A program made the position numbers and the translations under genes. From contig NW_026623008.1 in the NCBI RefSeq assembly GCF_023065955.2, positions 25,757,001 through 25,821,000 on the forward strand: a stretch of DNA of 64,000 nucleotides, read 5' to 3'. Positions 12,063 to 22,720 of this stretch are shown piece after piece (the first letter of the stretch is position 1; every line of letters starts with the position of its first letter). This DNA comes from Ursus arctos. Lineage: Eukaryota; Chordata; Mammalia; Carnivora; Ursidae. The notes beneath the pieces are model-generated. The model saw nothing but the letters and a program-made list of their open reading frames with translations. It was not told the origin of the DNA and did no database searches.

Positions 12063-12589
12063 GAGTAGTAGGTAGGGTGATCATGTGACTGATCTTCCCA
12101 GGTTTGGGGGCATTTTTGATGTTAATTACACTGGGGCCACAGGTGTGAACCGGAACAGTCCTGGGAAAGTGCCAGGTACAGTCACCCTTGTGTTAGCAAT
12201 ACCATCTCTGTAGAGACTGAGGGCTCGGGGCCCCCAAGGTGACTAAGATCCCGGGACTCCCAGGGAGGCCAGAAACGCTGGGGTTTCTCCAAGGAGGCTG
12301 GGAAGGCTCCTTGTCATAGCACATTAATAACTAAGACAAAGCGTTCTTGTCCGCAGAGCCCAGCCCAGCTGCAGCCCAGCTTCAGGCGCGCCTCCTTCCG
12401 CAGAATGTCTAGGGCAAAGGCTCTCTCTGCCCCCAACACCCCTACCCCTCTCCCGCAGGATCTGCCCCTTGTCATAACTCAGGCAACGACCACTCTCCAT
12501 CCCGCCCTCACCCCTGGACAAAGGATCCCCCCATCTCCTTCCCAGGCACCGGATTCGCCCTGCCCCTTCCAGGGTGGACGCAGAGTCTG
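12063..12589. other. GJB3 5' flank, nothing specific recognised
   Basis: Unique-looking sequence leading into the GC-rich GJB3 promoter island. No TATA box or convincing factor site was singled out. Confidence 0.4.
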
Positions 12590-13480
12590 CTCCCCACCTG
12601 GTTCTCCACAGGGTTGGAGGACACAGCGTCTGAGCCGGGCGCCGCCGTGGAGGGCCGTCGTGCCGGGAGGGCAGACCCCCACAGTGCCCCCGAGCCGGGT
12701 CCAGGCCGGACGCCGGGCGGGAACAGTGACCCGCAGGGCGCGGCCACGGTAGCCGTGGTAACGCGTGTGGGCGAGTCAGGATTGCAGGCGGTCCCGGGCC
12801 ACGGCACTTCGCAGGTTAGAACGCCTCCCCTGATCTCATTGGAGCCTTCGCCACAGCCCTGCCCATGGCCACCGATGCCCCCATTTCCCACACGAAGAAA
12901 CCGAGGCTCGGAGCAGCGACGGGACGCTCGGAAGGCCGCCCCGGCAGCGGGTGGCGGCGGCACTAGACGCGGACCCCCCGCGGCCGGGCGGGCGCCCAGG
13001 CTCCTCCCCGACCGTCCCTCCTCCGCGCCGCCGCAGAGCCGGGCTCCCGCCTCCCCGCCGCCGCGCGGGGCTCCCGGACGCGGGCTCCCAGTGAGTGCGG
13101 GGCGGGGGCCCCGGGACCCGGGCGACCCCGGGCGGGGTTGGGGGAGGGAAGAGGTGCAGGGGTCTCCCCCAGCACCCCCGGGCTCCCGCCTCCCCGCCGC
13201 CGCGCGGGGCTCCCGGACGCGGGCTCCCAGTGAGTGCGGGGCGGGGGCCCCGGGACCCGGGCGACCCCGGGCGGGGTTGGGGGAGGGAAGAGGTGCAGGG
13301 GTCTCCCCCAGCACCCCCACTGCCTTCTCGCCCCTCGATTCTGGGCGAGGTGGGCGCTCCAGGGGCTGAAAGGCTCCGGGACACCCCCCTCCCACGTCTG
13401 CAAACTTGCAAGCTGCCCGGGATGGAGGGAAAACTGGGGAAGGGGGTGGGGCCGGTGGAGGAGGAAGGTAAGTTGGGGCG
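12590..13480 (+). promoter_or_regulatory. GJB3: CpG island with probable GJB3 promoter and non-coding exon 1
   Basis: A dense CpG- and GC-rich island starts about 3-4 kb upstream of the GJB3 coding exon, which is where mammalian GJB3 has its untranslated first exon (known for the family). Candidate donors on the + strand are ccca|gtgagt at 13091 and its duplicate at 13230, and strong aag|gtaagt at 13468. Others follow at 13647 (cag|gtgagt) and 13822 (cag|gtgagt). The sequence alone cannot choose between them. A MIR remnant ('gaagaaaccgaggctcggag') lies at about 12893-12912, inside the island. Long minus-strand open frames here (for example 12508-13395) are GC-rich artefacts. Confidence 0.65.
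13039..13318. repeat. Exact tandem duplication, 139-bp unit x 2
   Basis: Bases 13039-13179 recur without a mismatch at 13178-13318 (period 139). Each unit carries a gtgagt donor-like site (13091, 13230) and a four-run G tract (13130-13148, 13269-13287) able to form a G-quadruplex. Absence of any substitution means a very recent duplication or an assembly artefact. Confidence 0.97.
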
Positions 13481-13844
13481 GGGGGTCAGAGTGGTGGCTT
13501 TCTGGAGCGTGGCGACAGCTCGGCGAGCCTTGTTCCCCGGGCTAGGAAAAAGCGGACGGCTGGGAGGTGGTGTTGGGGGCCAGCTGCGGGTAATCAGACT
13601 GGCTCCACCAGTCCCGGTTCTGGGCTTGGAGGGAAATTCTTTGCAGGTGAGTCGAGTCCCCTGGGGTGTGTCAGAGACTGGACAGACAGGACCGGAAGGT
13701 GGAACGTGGGGAAGGGGGCTGCACCCCGATGGGTGTCCGGTGACAGGGCCCCTCTTCTCCAAGGGCTGGCAGACAGACGGGGGCTCCAACCACCACTTCA
13801 GTATTTTTGAACTCCCACCAGGTGAGTGTTGGCTGGGGAGGGAA

Positions 13845-13990
13845 TGGTTTTAACGTTTCTTACAACAGCTCAAGAAAGTAGGAATTCTTTCCCTTTAGAG
13901 ATAAGGAATGGAGGTTAAAACTATCAAGGAATTCTTGGAAGTCTCCTGGCTAATAAATGGTGGAGCGGAGGCTGGAATCCAGCTACCATG
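13845..13990 (+). repeat. MIR SINE in GJB3 intron 1
   Basis: MIR core order is visible: 'cttacaacagctcaagaaag', 'tagagataaggaatggagg', 'ctggctaataaatggtgga', 'ggctggaatccagc'. Confidence 0.7.
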
Positions 13991-14283
13991 GGTGCTCAAA
14001 TCACATTCCACTGCCCCTCCCCAAAAGCCAGGTCTCAGAGGAGCAAGTGGGGGAGAAGCGGAGGGTCTCCTGGGATGAGGTCTTCTTCAGTCACACCATC
14101 CTGTTGGAGATTCCCAGAGAAGAGGCATCAGGAGAGCAGAGGTGTTGAGAAGCAATTGTGCTTTCTCCGTCTCTCCAGGGTGGGGAAGTCCTTCCTGCAA
14201 GCCACCTTGTCCAGATTGTTCCTGGGGCTTCCTGCCCACACCTCACAGCCCTTCCCTCCAAGCTGCCTCTCTGAGAAGTCAGC

Positions 14284-14880
14284 ATGCATTTGTGTATTCA
14301 CCCAGCATTTATGAGTGTCTCCAATGTGCCAAGCACTAGGCACTAAATATAAAGCAGCAAGACAGAGCTGACATTCTAGTAAGGGAGACAGATGATAAGT
14401 AAGAATAAATAATAATGATAATAATAATAACAAATATTTTAATTTCAAATGGTGATTAAATTCAAGGAAGAAAATAAAAGGGCCAGGAGTGGAGTGACCA
14501 GGAGAGCCTGGGTTCCTAGAAACAGATTAATCTGTAGAGGCCACTAAGATGATGTTTAAGCAGAGACCTCAGTGATGAGAAAGACCCAGCCATACAGGGT
14601 TCTGGAGAAAGAGCATTCCAGGCAGCAGGAATAATTGCGGAACCCCCAGATCTCCCAGTGTGGCCAGAGCAGAGAGAATCGGGGTGAGAAAATAAGAGAG
14701 GAGGGCAAGAATGTAGAATCTGGGGTTTAATTCTAAGCATAACGTGAAGCTAATAGAAAGTTTTAAATAAGTGAGTGACATGATCCAATTTCATGGACTC
14801 TAAGGGCCCAGGACCGGATCCTGAAAGGCAGTGAGGAGGCCATGGTAATAATACCAGCGAGAATGATGGGGGCTTGAAGC
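14284..14880 (-). repeat. L2 3' portion, antisense, in GJB3 intron 1
   Basis: Reverse-complement L2 phrases in order: 'ccagcatttatgagtgtctc', 'tgccaagcactaggcact', 'agcagagacctcagtgatg', 'agagcattccaggcagcag', 'gagtgacatgatccaattt'. Includes an AT-rich (ATA)n-like patch at about 14405-14435. Confidence 0.75.
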
Positions 14881-15439
14881 AGTGCGGTAGCAGCAGAGGG
14901 GCGAGAAGCAGTCATGCAGGGTTTGGATCCAGAGGCATCGTGCATACTCAGAGCCACAACCCCAGCTCCAAGAGCACCCACATGTGCACACAGGCCCACA
15001 CACGCACATGGAGAGACACGTGTTCCCACACCCATGGCAGCACCCAGACACTAGATGTACTCATGCAGACCCACCCGTCCACACCCTCTGAGTCATTCCA
15101 ACACTGGGAGGAAAATGTGTGATTCGGGGGCCTGAATACAGTATGTCTCCCTACCGCAAAGCCCTGGCATCCAGCATGGCTGGGGGAGCTAGGGCTCCCC
15201 CCAGCTCTGGCACAGGGAGGGGAGGCTGTCTCTAGAGTTTCCCTGGATCTGGTATGCCAGGAGCCAGGCCATTATTACATCCCCCACTCACCCCCAACCT
15301 GAACTGGTCCCCCAACCTCACCACCTGCTGACTGTGAGACCTTCGGGAGGTCTCCTCTCCAAGCCTGTTTCCTCTCTGTAGAATGGGGCTTATTGGGGTG
15401 GAAGAATTTCCTCTGTCCTTCAAGGTCCTTCTCGCGGAA

Positions 15440-15920
15440 TTGACTTGAGACAAATTAACAGGAGAAAATCTAGTTTAATTTCATATGTATGGGGAATCCA
15501 CACAGATAGGAAATTCCAAAGACAGGCAAAATTAGGTATATATGTCATCCTGAGCGAAAGAGAAGGGAATGGGGTCAGGGACTTCAAAAGGAAGTAATAC
15601 AATGCACAGAAGACGGAAAGGAATAAATATTTGGGAAACAAATGTTTGCCAGGCCACTCAGAAACAATGGGATGTAGAGGACTTCGATCAAACAAGCCTT
15701 GCTAGGTTCCTCCCTGTCTCCCAGACCTGGTTCATATAGAAATGTAGTTATCTACGGTGATAGCTCTCTTCCTGGAGCAGGTCCTCTGTCTGAATTCTTC
15801 TAGGCAGTTGAAAGAGAGGTAAAGAGCTTTTCCTGAATCTGATGGGCTTTGACTGCTTTTAACGCAAGCAATCTTCATGCCAAAGTGGCCCGTTTTGGGG
15901 TGGCCTGCTGTTGACCCCTA
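15440..15920. repeat. Possible ancient LTR remnant in GJB3 intron 1
   Basis: 'acaaattaacaggagaaaat' through 'ccaaagtggcccgttttggg' reads like a diverged LTR, but I cannot name a family. The rest of the intron (14880-15440, 15920-16110) has a CA-rich patch near 14970-15080 and nothing else recognised. Confidence 0.3.
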
Positions 15921-16109
15921 CAGGCCCATACCCCCACCCTCACAAGATGGTAGCAAGGCATCAATGAAGTAAGTTGCAAGAACCTGGCGTAGGACAGGCA
16001 TCCAGCACAGGAGGGGAGAGGAGGTGGTGGAGAGCACAGCCCTGGCCGCGACAGCCCAACCTTGCATCCAGCTGTAGTTTGAAATGAGTGGCTTGCCCTC
16101 TCCAGAGTT

Positions 16110-16505
16110 CACAATGAGTGACCAGCGTTTATTGAGCACTTACTATGTGCTAAGTGTTTTACAACTGTTCTCTTCATCTGTAAATGTGGAGCATAATAGC
16201 ACCTACCTCGTGAGGTCATTATAAGGACTAAAGGACATAATGGTGCCCAGAACTTTAGCTCCGTGGCTGGCTCACCATAAATGCTGCGTAAATGGGGATT
16301 GTTTCTCAGCAAATGCACATTCCCTTCCTTCCGCCTACAAGCTCTGGGACTTTTGGCAGGTTACTTAACTTCTCTGTGCCCGTATCCCACCTGTAGCTTG
16401 GGAAGAAAAAGTCCTGATCTCAAAGGGTCATTGGATGGTCACGCGATCCACCCGCGTAAAGAACTCAGAGAACAGCGCCTGGCACGCAGGCAATGCTCAA
16501 CAAAC
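16110..16505. repeat. Two MIR remnants before GJB3 coding exon
   Basis: A + strand MIR start ('gcgtttattgagcacttact', 'atgtgctaagtgtttta') at about 16118-16290 is followed by a minus-oriented MIR ('ggttacttaacttctctgtg', 'agcgcctggcacgcaggca') at about 16330-16505, ending about 45 bases before the splice acceptor. Confidence 0.7.
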
Positions 16506-16583
16506 GTCACCCGGTCAGGACCATACAGTTTTCCCTTTTATTCTGTCAGGCGGGCACGGCGGCCGGCACCCCCGCCAGGCACC

Positions 16584-17396
16584 ATGGACTGGAAGACACT
16601 GCAGGCCCTCCTGAGCGGGGTCAACAAGTACTCCACGGCGTTCGGCCGCATCTGGCTGTCGGTGGTGTTCGTCTTCCGCGTGCTGGTGTACGTGGTGGCC
16701 GCCGAGCGTGTGTGGGGGGACGAGCAGAAGGACTTCGACTGCAACACGAAGCAGCCGGGCTGTACCAACGTCTGCTACGACAACTTCTTCCCCATTTCCA
16801 ACATCCGCCTCTGGGCCCTGCAGCTCATCTTCGTCACGTGCCCCTCGCTGCTGGTCATCCTGCACGTGGCCTACCGCGAGGAGCGCGAGCGGCGGCACCG
16901 CCAGAAGCACGGGGACCAGTGCGCCAAGCTGTACGCCAACGCGGGCAAGAAGCACGGCGGCCTGTGGTGGACCTACTTGTTCAGCCTCATCTTCAAGCTC
17001 GTCATCGAGCTCCTCTTCCTGTACGTGCTGCACACGCTCTGGCACGGCTTCGGCATGCCGCGCCTGGTGCAGTGCGCCAACGTGGCGCCCTGCCCCAACG
17101 TCGTGGACTGCTACATCGCCCGGCCCACCGAGAAGAAGGTCTTCACCTACTTCATGGTCGGGGCCTCTGCCGTCTGCATCGTGCTCACCATCTGCGAGAT
17201 CTGCTACCTCATTTTCCACAGGGTCCTGCGGGGCATAACCAAGAGCAAGGCCCCGAAAAGCCGCAGCCTCCCATCCTCCACCAGCCGGGCCTCCACCTGC
17301 CGCTGCCACCACAAGCTGGTGGAGGCTGGGGAGCTGGGCTCCGACTCTGGTGATGACAAGAGGCACGCGTCAGCACCCACCATGACCCCCATCTGA
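16584..17396 (+). CDS. GJB3: Gap junction protein beta-3 (connexin 31)
   Basis: 270-residue connexin, the length of mammalian Cx31, encoded in one uninterrupted exon. Six subunits form a plasma-membrane hemichannel that docks with a neighbouring cell's to pass ions and small metabolites; Cx31 works mainly in epidermis, inner ear and placenta (family knowledge). Visible: N-terminal helix [20 protein letters not shown]1 about 21-40; first extracellular loop with C53, C60, C64 (CX6CX3C); TM2 about 76-96; charged loop 98-125; TM3 about 128-150; second loop with C164, C170, C176 (CX5CX5C, beta-type); PTEK at 181-184; TM4 about 188-210; cytoplasmic tail ending SAPTMTPI. The start has a good Kozak context (gcaccATGg). 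An in-frame ATG at 16281 lies before the splice acceptor, in intronic sequence, and is rejected. All docking cysteines are intact. Lies 8.5 kb upstream of GJA4, same strand. Confidence 0.98.
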   Translation: MDWKTLQALLSGVNKYSTAFGRIWLSVVFVFRVLVYVVAAERVWGDEQKDFDCNTKQPGCTNVCYDNFFPISNIRLWALQLIFVTCPSLLVILHVAYREERERRHRQKHGDQCAKLYANAGKKHGGLWWTYLFSLIFKLVIELLFLYVLHTLWHGFGMPRLVQCANVAPCPNVVDCYIARPTEKKVFTYFMVGASAVCIVLTICEICYLIFHRVLRGITKSKAPKSRSLPSSTSRASTCRCHHKLVEAGELGSDSGDDKRHASAPTMTPI

Positions 17397-17509
17397 CCGC
17401 GGGCTGGGGAGCGGCCCTGGGGCTACCAACGGGGACAGGTGGGGCAGTCCCGCGCTGGTGGAGGGGTCCTGCGGGGGCTGGGTGCCCCCCCTTTGAATTC
17501 ACTCATCTA

Positions 17510-17790
17510 TCCCATTTCATTTCTGGCAGACTTTCTGAGCGCTGGGCACTGTGCTGTCTACCTGGGTAAAAGTCTCCCACCCCGGAGCCAGGGCCAGCCC
17601 TGGGGGGAGACAGACCTTGAGACAAGCAAATTAACTACTGCATGCAAAGGGACATTAGGGGGCTCACGGAGGAGGGGGTGCCCAGGCGGGGCTTCGCTGA
17701 GGAAGCCATGTTTGAGCGAGGTGCGAAGCCCTTCCTAGCAGAGAGAACAGCAGGTGCAGAGGCCTGGAGGCCACGAAGAGGGAGATGCTT
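17510..17790 (-). repeat. L2 fragment inside the GJB3 3' UTR
   Basis: Reverse-complement L2 phrases 'gctgggcactgtgctgtcta', 'gacaagcaaattaactactg' and 'cagcaggtgcagaggcctgg' lie between the GJB3 stop codon and its poly(A) signal, so the old repeat is part of the mature 3' UTR. Confidence 0.65.
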
Positions 17791-18130
17791 GCCCCGGCTG
17801 GATGCAGATCAAAGGGAATCTCCATTTCCTGGGGAGGAGCTCCCAGATTTCTGGGGTGGGAAGGAAGTAGTCTCTAAGCCGTGGGAGGTCTGAAGGCCTG
17901 CGAGGGAGCTTGTGACAAGGAGCAGAAGGAGGTGATGCCAACCGCTGCCTGAGCTATGCAGGGACCCTCTGGGGCCCCACTGCCTTCAGGAGAAGACCCC
18001 CTCTGCCCAGTCCTCCTCCCCCCAGGTTCAGACAGCTTTGCTCCCATCTTCTCCCCACAAATGTGCTCAACCTGGTGCTAGCCTCTCAGACCACGCCCCC
18101 AGAGACTCAAGGTAGATGTTCTTTGAAATC

Positions 18131-18136
18131 AATAAA
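18131..18136 (+). terminator. GJB3: GJB3 polyadenylation signal AATAAA
   Basis: Canonical aataaa 735 bases after the stop, followed by a GT-rich stretch (ggctgtgtttta). No other canonical signal was noticed between stop and here. Confidence 0.75.
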
Positions 18137-18155
18137 GGCTGTGTTTTATACACAT

Positions 18156-19331
18156 TGGCTCCATCCTCTGTTCTCCTATCCCGCCCACAAGACCCTGAGG
18201 GCAGGGAAGGTAGCCCTCGGTAGGGGAGAGAGCTATATGTCTGTGGGTGAAGCTAGGATGGAAGCTGTGGCCACGGCTGCAGCAGAAGTTAGGCTGGGGT
18301 GGGGGGTTGATCCTCGTGGGGATGTGGGTTGGAAGCTCCCAATATATATGTTGTAGTTATAAGTATGGTCACAAGGGGGCGCTGTGCTCCCTCTGCAACA
18401 GCGCTTCTAGCATTTTCAGGGAAACTCTGCCCTGAGCACACAATCACTGTCCTCTCTGTAGACAAGTCACACTCCCTTCCTTCCACTTTATAGCCCAATC
18501 ACTGCCATCAACAACCCACATCCCCACCCTGTGTACACAAAATCCCTGTTATTCATACTGTCCCTCCTGATAGATATTCTCACAACAGCCCGTTGTCTCC
18601 TCTACAGGCATTGAGTCCCAGCATCACTCAAACATTATTCAGCTCCTTCCACTTTCCCTGAGCATTTTCGGCACACCAGGGCCCTGGCAGGATGCTGAGA
18701 CTTGCACAGGGGAATAGGAGCTGAACTCCAACAGCTCAGAGCCTTGGCAGGGCAGTGGAGGGGGGGGACAGAAGCACACTCGTCTCCTGCACTCACCAAC
18801 TGCTGGAGTGGTTCCCAGCCCCACTCCCAGCAGGTGTGGTGACCTGCAACTTAGAGGACACCAATAACCAGCCCAGACCTGAAGGGAAAGCAAAAGAGGG
18901 TGCAGGCTCTACTAATCCAGAAAAACATTTAGTGACTATCAGAGCCGAGGCCAGGAGGCAGAAATCTAGGCGCAGTGAGCCAAGAGCCACGGCAGGCAGG
19001 GAGAGGGCAGATCACTGCGTCTGCAGAACAGGCTGTGGTTCACCTTTGTTCTTACGTGTGGTCATTAGTGGGGTGGGTAAGCCGGCCAAGTTTCAAATGC
19101 CGGGGTTGGGCTGACACCCACCCGCCAGGTCTGAATCATAGCTTAACCACTTCGTGACCACCCTCACCGTGCTGCACCGTGCAAGCTTCCAGGATTTCGG
19201 TCCTGTCATCGGTACAGTGTGAACTGCATCAGTCAGGGGCCCAACAAGAAACAGACGGCACATTCAAACCCAGCAACTTTAAATTTATAGAGTTTCCCTG
19301 AGGGACTGTTTTAAAAGGTATGGGCATGATT
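18156..19331. other. GJB3-GJA4 spacer, nothing recognised
   Basis: Unique-looking sequence with no gene or clear repeat. 19200-19331 looks like part of an unclassified old repeat that continues after the SINE ('caacaagaaacagacggcac'). Confidence 0.4.
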
Positions 19332-19527
19332 GGGGCGCCTGGGTGGCTCAGTCGGTTAGGCGTCTGACTCTTGATTTCGGTTCAGGTCATGATCTCAGGG
19401 TCTTGAGATCAGCCCCGCATCAGGGTCCGTGCTGGGCATGGAGCCTTTTTGAGATTCTCTCTCCCTCTCCCTCTGCCACTCCCCAAGCTCGCACTCTCTC
19501 TATATATATAAAGAAAAAAAGTTGGAA
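19332..19527 (+). mobile_element. Can-SINE (SINEC)
   Basis: Starts gggcgcctgggtggctcag and ends in a (TA)n/A-rich tail. An imperfect 15-bp direct repeat flanks it (ggtatgggcatgatt at 19317-19331, agtatggggataatt at 19528-19542; 12 of 15 identical), so it is a fairly old copy. Confidence 0.92.
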
Positions 19528-19542
19528 AGTATGGGGATAATT

Positions 19543-20514
19543 AAGGAAACCACACAGACTACTTCAGTGCCCTGGGGCTGGTACCCGAGTTGCCACGACG
19601 GGGACCACACTGGAGCTGCAGGATGCATTCAACCCCAGCGACCAAATAAATACCCCAACTTCACCCTCACATCTCCTGCTCACTGGCCAGTGGTTCCCAC
19701 CAACCCAGCCCAACCAGAATCCAGAGGGCAAGGGAGCTGAGTGAGGCATCGGTAGGGCTCAGCCTCCCGGGGCACAGAGCAAGGTGGAGAGTTGATCCGA
19801 GGGGCAAGGGGAACATATTCAGCCTGGCACTCAGAACAGTACCTACTCCTATGATTGCTGCAGAGATGGAAGGAGACACTGTAGGTAACACAGCAGTACG
19901 GTGCTAATGTATCCCGTAAATATCCAGGCACAAGCATGCCCGCTGCCCAGCCCACATCATAGGTCGGTCCCAGCTCGGACTGGATGATTGCAAAGGTCTC
20001 AGGGAAGTGGGATGTCTCCTATTGGCTGCCAGACATCCCAGCTGCCTGGTCAGAGGTGGCCTGGAAGTCAGAGCACGCGGAGGACGTCATCGGCTATCCC
20101 AGTACGACTGATCTTCCAATCCCAGCCCTGCTTCTCCAGGCTGTGGACAAGGACTGTGGATGAGGGCATGTCCCCACCCTGTGTCACCCACCTGTGGCCT
20201 GAGAGCTGTTCTGAGCGGGCAGCTCACTCTCCCCATGCAGGATGTGTTCACCATCCAGAGTCCCCAGCACACCAGGCTGCCACCACTAGGTGGCTCTCCT
20301 GTCCCCAGCCTTCTCCTCCCAGGGTCCGCGCTTCTATCTCCTTCCCTATTACATGAGGATTCACTTGCCAGCTTCCTTTGATCAGAGATAGGATAGACTT
20401 AGATTTCAGATACACACCCTTACAGCCCCACCTACTGCATGAAGTAACTGGGCCACCATGCACCCCAAGGTAAACAGAGTATGTCGTATTCATCACCCTT
20501 GGCCCAAGCCTCCT
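19543..20514. other. GJB3-GJA4 spacer, nothing recognised
   Basis: No gene, RNA or clear repeat. Short open frames (for example 19988-20356) have no familiar motif. Confidence 0.4.
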
Positions 20515-20865
20515 ATTACAGATTGAATGTTTGTGTCCTCCCAAAATTCATAGGTTGAAATCCTAATTTTCCATGTGATGGTATTAGGAAGTGGGGCCCT
20601 TTCGAGATGGAGCCCTCGAGAATGGGATTGGTGCCCTTAAAAGAAGAGACACAAGAGGGATGACTTTTCTCTCTTCCCCATGTGAGGACACAATGAGAAG
20701 ACAGCCCTGCGAAAACCGGGAAGAGGGTCTTCACCAAGAACCCAACCATGCCGGCACCCCGATCTTGGACTTCCAGCCTCCAGAACTGTGAGAAGTAAAT
20801 TTCCATTGTCTGAGCCCCCCAGTCTGTGGTATTCTGTTCCAGCAGCCTGAGCTAAGACCGCTATG
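20515..20865 (+). mobile_element. MLT1-type MaLR LTR
   Basis: MLT1 phrases in order: 'cctcccaaaattcataggtt', 'gatggtattaggaagtgggg', 'ccatgtgaggacacaatgag', 'atcttggacttccagcctcc', 'agaactgtgagaagtaaatt', ending near 'cctgagctaagac'. A non-autonomous ERVL-MaLR solo LTR. Confidence 0.85.
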
Positions 20866-21199
20866 TCATCTGGCCCCTGGATTACTACAACAATGTCCCC
20901 GCTTCCTGCCCTGACCCTGGGAAAGCAGAAGAAAGGGAACGGAAGGAAGCAGGATGGAGTGACAAGACCTGTCCCAGGGTGCTGTGTCCATTAGACAGAG
21001 GAGTCCCACGTTGCTGGGCCCCTGACCACCGCTTGGCTCAGCCCCTGCCTGGGGCCACCCCGCAGAGCTTGGCCACCTGGACAGCTGGAGCAGACCTGAG
21101 AGTGCTAACAGCTGGAGGCTGTCAGCTGCCCACACTCCCCAGCTGGGCTACAAGGCTTGTCATGAAGCGGGAGGTCCGCATTCACCACTCACCCCCTCA
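20866..21199. other. Spacer, nothing recognised
   Basis: No gene or clear repeat is visible between the MLT1 LTR and the following L2. Confidence 0.4.
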
Positions 21200-21785
21200 G
21201 TCTATTCTCAGCACCTCAGCCCCGGTGAGCCTGTAAAACCCAGGTCAGGCCATGTCACATCCCAGCCCAAACCTCCCGAGACACATCACACAGGCCTTGA
21301 GGGGCCTCTAAGATCTGCCCCGCCCCACACCTTCTGTGTTCTCCAGCATTCACCTCTTCCCCTTGCTCACGTCTCTCCAGCCATACTGACTTCCTTGCTG
21401 GCCCTCAAGCAGGAAACATCAGGCACACTCCTGCCTCAGGGCCTTTGCACTCTCTATTCCCTCCTCTGAAAGGCTCTTTCCTCCAGGAGAGCTATAGTTC
21501 GTTCTCCCTCCTTCCCTTCAGGGTATGCATCAGACGTCAGCCCCTTAGTGAAAGTGTCTCCTCTCTTCTACTCAACATGGAAACCGCACCCCCTGCACCC
21601 TCCACCCTCCCTCCCTGCTTTCCGCAGAGCATTTATCACCACCGAGCAGGTTCTGTCTCCCCACAGTTGGAGTGTAAAATCCACAAGGGCAGGGAAGTTT
21701 TATGGTTGTCCCCTGGATGGTCTCCAGTGTCTAAGACAGTGCCACGGCACCAGGGGGTGCTCAGTAAAAATCTGTGGAATTAGTA
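21200..21785 (+). repeat. L2 3' portion
   Basis: Sense-orientation L2: 'ctgcctcagggcctttgcac', 'ctctattccctcctctgaaa', 'gcatttatcaccaccgag', 'ccacaagggcagggaagttt' and 'ctaagacagtgccacggcac'. Confidence 0.8.
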
Positions 21786-22150
21786 AATTCATACATGGGC
21801 CTGGTGCCCTGCTAGGTGCTGGGGATATAAGCAAGACCCAGCTGCCTGCCCTCAAGGGGCCCCGCAGCCTCATGGGGCAGGGTGGGAGGAGGTAGACACA
21901 CGTAAATGATGCGCCTAGGGTGGAGGAGGGGAAACGGGGAGTTGTTCAACTGGTCTAGAGTTTCAGATTTGCAAGATGAGAAAGTTCTGGAGTTCTGTTC
22001 CTCAACAATGGGAATGAACATAACACTACTAAATGGTACATTTTTAAATGTTTAAGACGATTAACACAACATAAATTCTATGTTATGCATTTTTTATGAC
22101 CCCTAAGAAAAACATTTTTAAAAACAAAACAACAAAAAAAAATCCCAAAA
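21786..22150. repeat. L2 antisense piece and an L1M-like 3' end
   Basis: 21790-21930 resembles antisense L2 ('ctgctaggtgctggggatat'). 21950-22145 ends in 'aaatggtacatttttaaatg' and an A-rich tail, as old L1 3' ends do. Both are short and diverged. Confidence 0.45.
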
Positions 22151-22720
22151 TAAAACAATGTACCCAGAGGCAGGACCTGAGCCGCTGGCAGCACAAAGGC
22201 TCACCTAAGCCGGTGGAGGCGGAGGTCAGCAAGGGGACTTCCAAGAGAAGGTGGCATAGAGCCAAATCCTGAAGGACCCGCAGGTTCAGCATGTGTGGGT
22301 GCTCCATGCAGGGGGACACGCAGACACAGGCAGAGCGCACGGAGAACCACAGTAATGGCTGGATCACGGAGAGAAATGGAGAGAGGGATGAGTCTGGAGA
22401 AAGCAATACGGAGCCCCAGAGGGTTCTGAACAAGGCAGTGTGCAGTCTGAGCTCTGGGGAAGGGTGGAGGCTGGAGGCCAGGAGACCAGCTAGGAGGCCA
22501 TTGAGACAGTGGCCCATAAAGAGGGTCAGGGCAGTGGGAACAGAGGGAGGCATGGGGTTCCGGGGATGTCTCCCAGGTGGAGTGGCCAGGTTGATCCTGC
22601 CCTGCTTTTCCTTAGAAAGGGCCCTGGTCATTTGAACCCTGACCCCCAGAGCCCCTGAGGAAGGGCTGAGAAGAGGGCGAGGGGCCTTGCTGTCTCTACC
22701 TGCTCCTCCCTCGTTCCAGT
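22151..22720 (-). repeat. L2 3' portion, antisense
   Basis: Phrases such as 'cttccaagagaaggtggcat', 'cctgaaggacccgcaggttc' and 'ggaggccattgagacagtgg' match antisense L2 in order. The 288-codon minus-strand frame 22083-22949 overlaps this and is not a gene. Confidence 0.55.

Larger units (their letters stand above)
16550..18155 (+). other. GJB3: GJB3 terminal exon (short 5' UTR, CDS, 3' UTR)
   Basis: A pyrimidine-rich tract ending ttctgtcag places the splice acceptor at 16548-16549 and the exon start at 16550. This leaves 34 bases of 5' UTR before the ATG at 16584. The 3' UTR runs from 17397 to a probable poly(A) site near 18150, set by aataaa at 18131. The 3' UTR includes an antisense L2 fragment (about 17510-17790). 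Confidence 0.8.

Noticed and set aside
1..12500. GJB4 expected upstream of GJB3
   Set aside because: No frame in this interval has connexin motifs (paired three-cysteine loops). In the human cluster GJB4 lies about 19 kb upstream, beyond this window.
12508..13789. Long minus-strand frames of 295 and 317 codons over the CpG island
   Set aside because: Stop-poor GC-rich DNA on both strands, repetitive because of the 139-bp duplication, and no recognisable domain.
16281..16583. In-frame extension upstream of GJB3 giving a 371-residue frame
   Set aside because: It crosses the splice acceptor at 16549 and lies in MIR-derived intronic sequence. The Cx31 N-terminus at 16584 matches the family start exactly.
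16493..17366. Frames of 286 and 283 codons overlapping GJB3
   Set aside because: Shadows of the connexin coding sequence in other frames.
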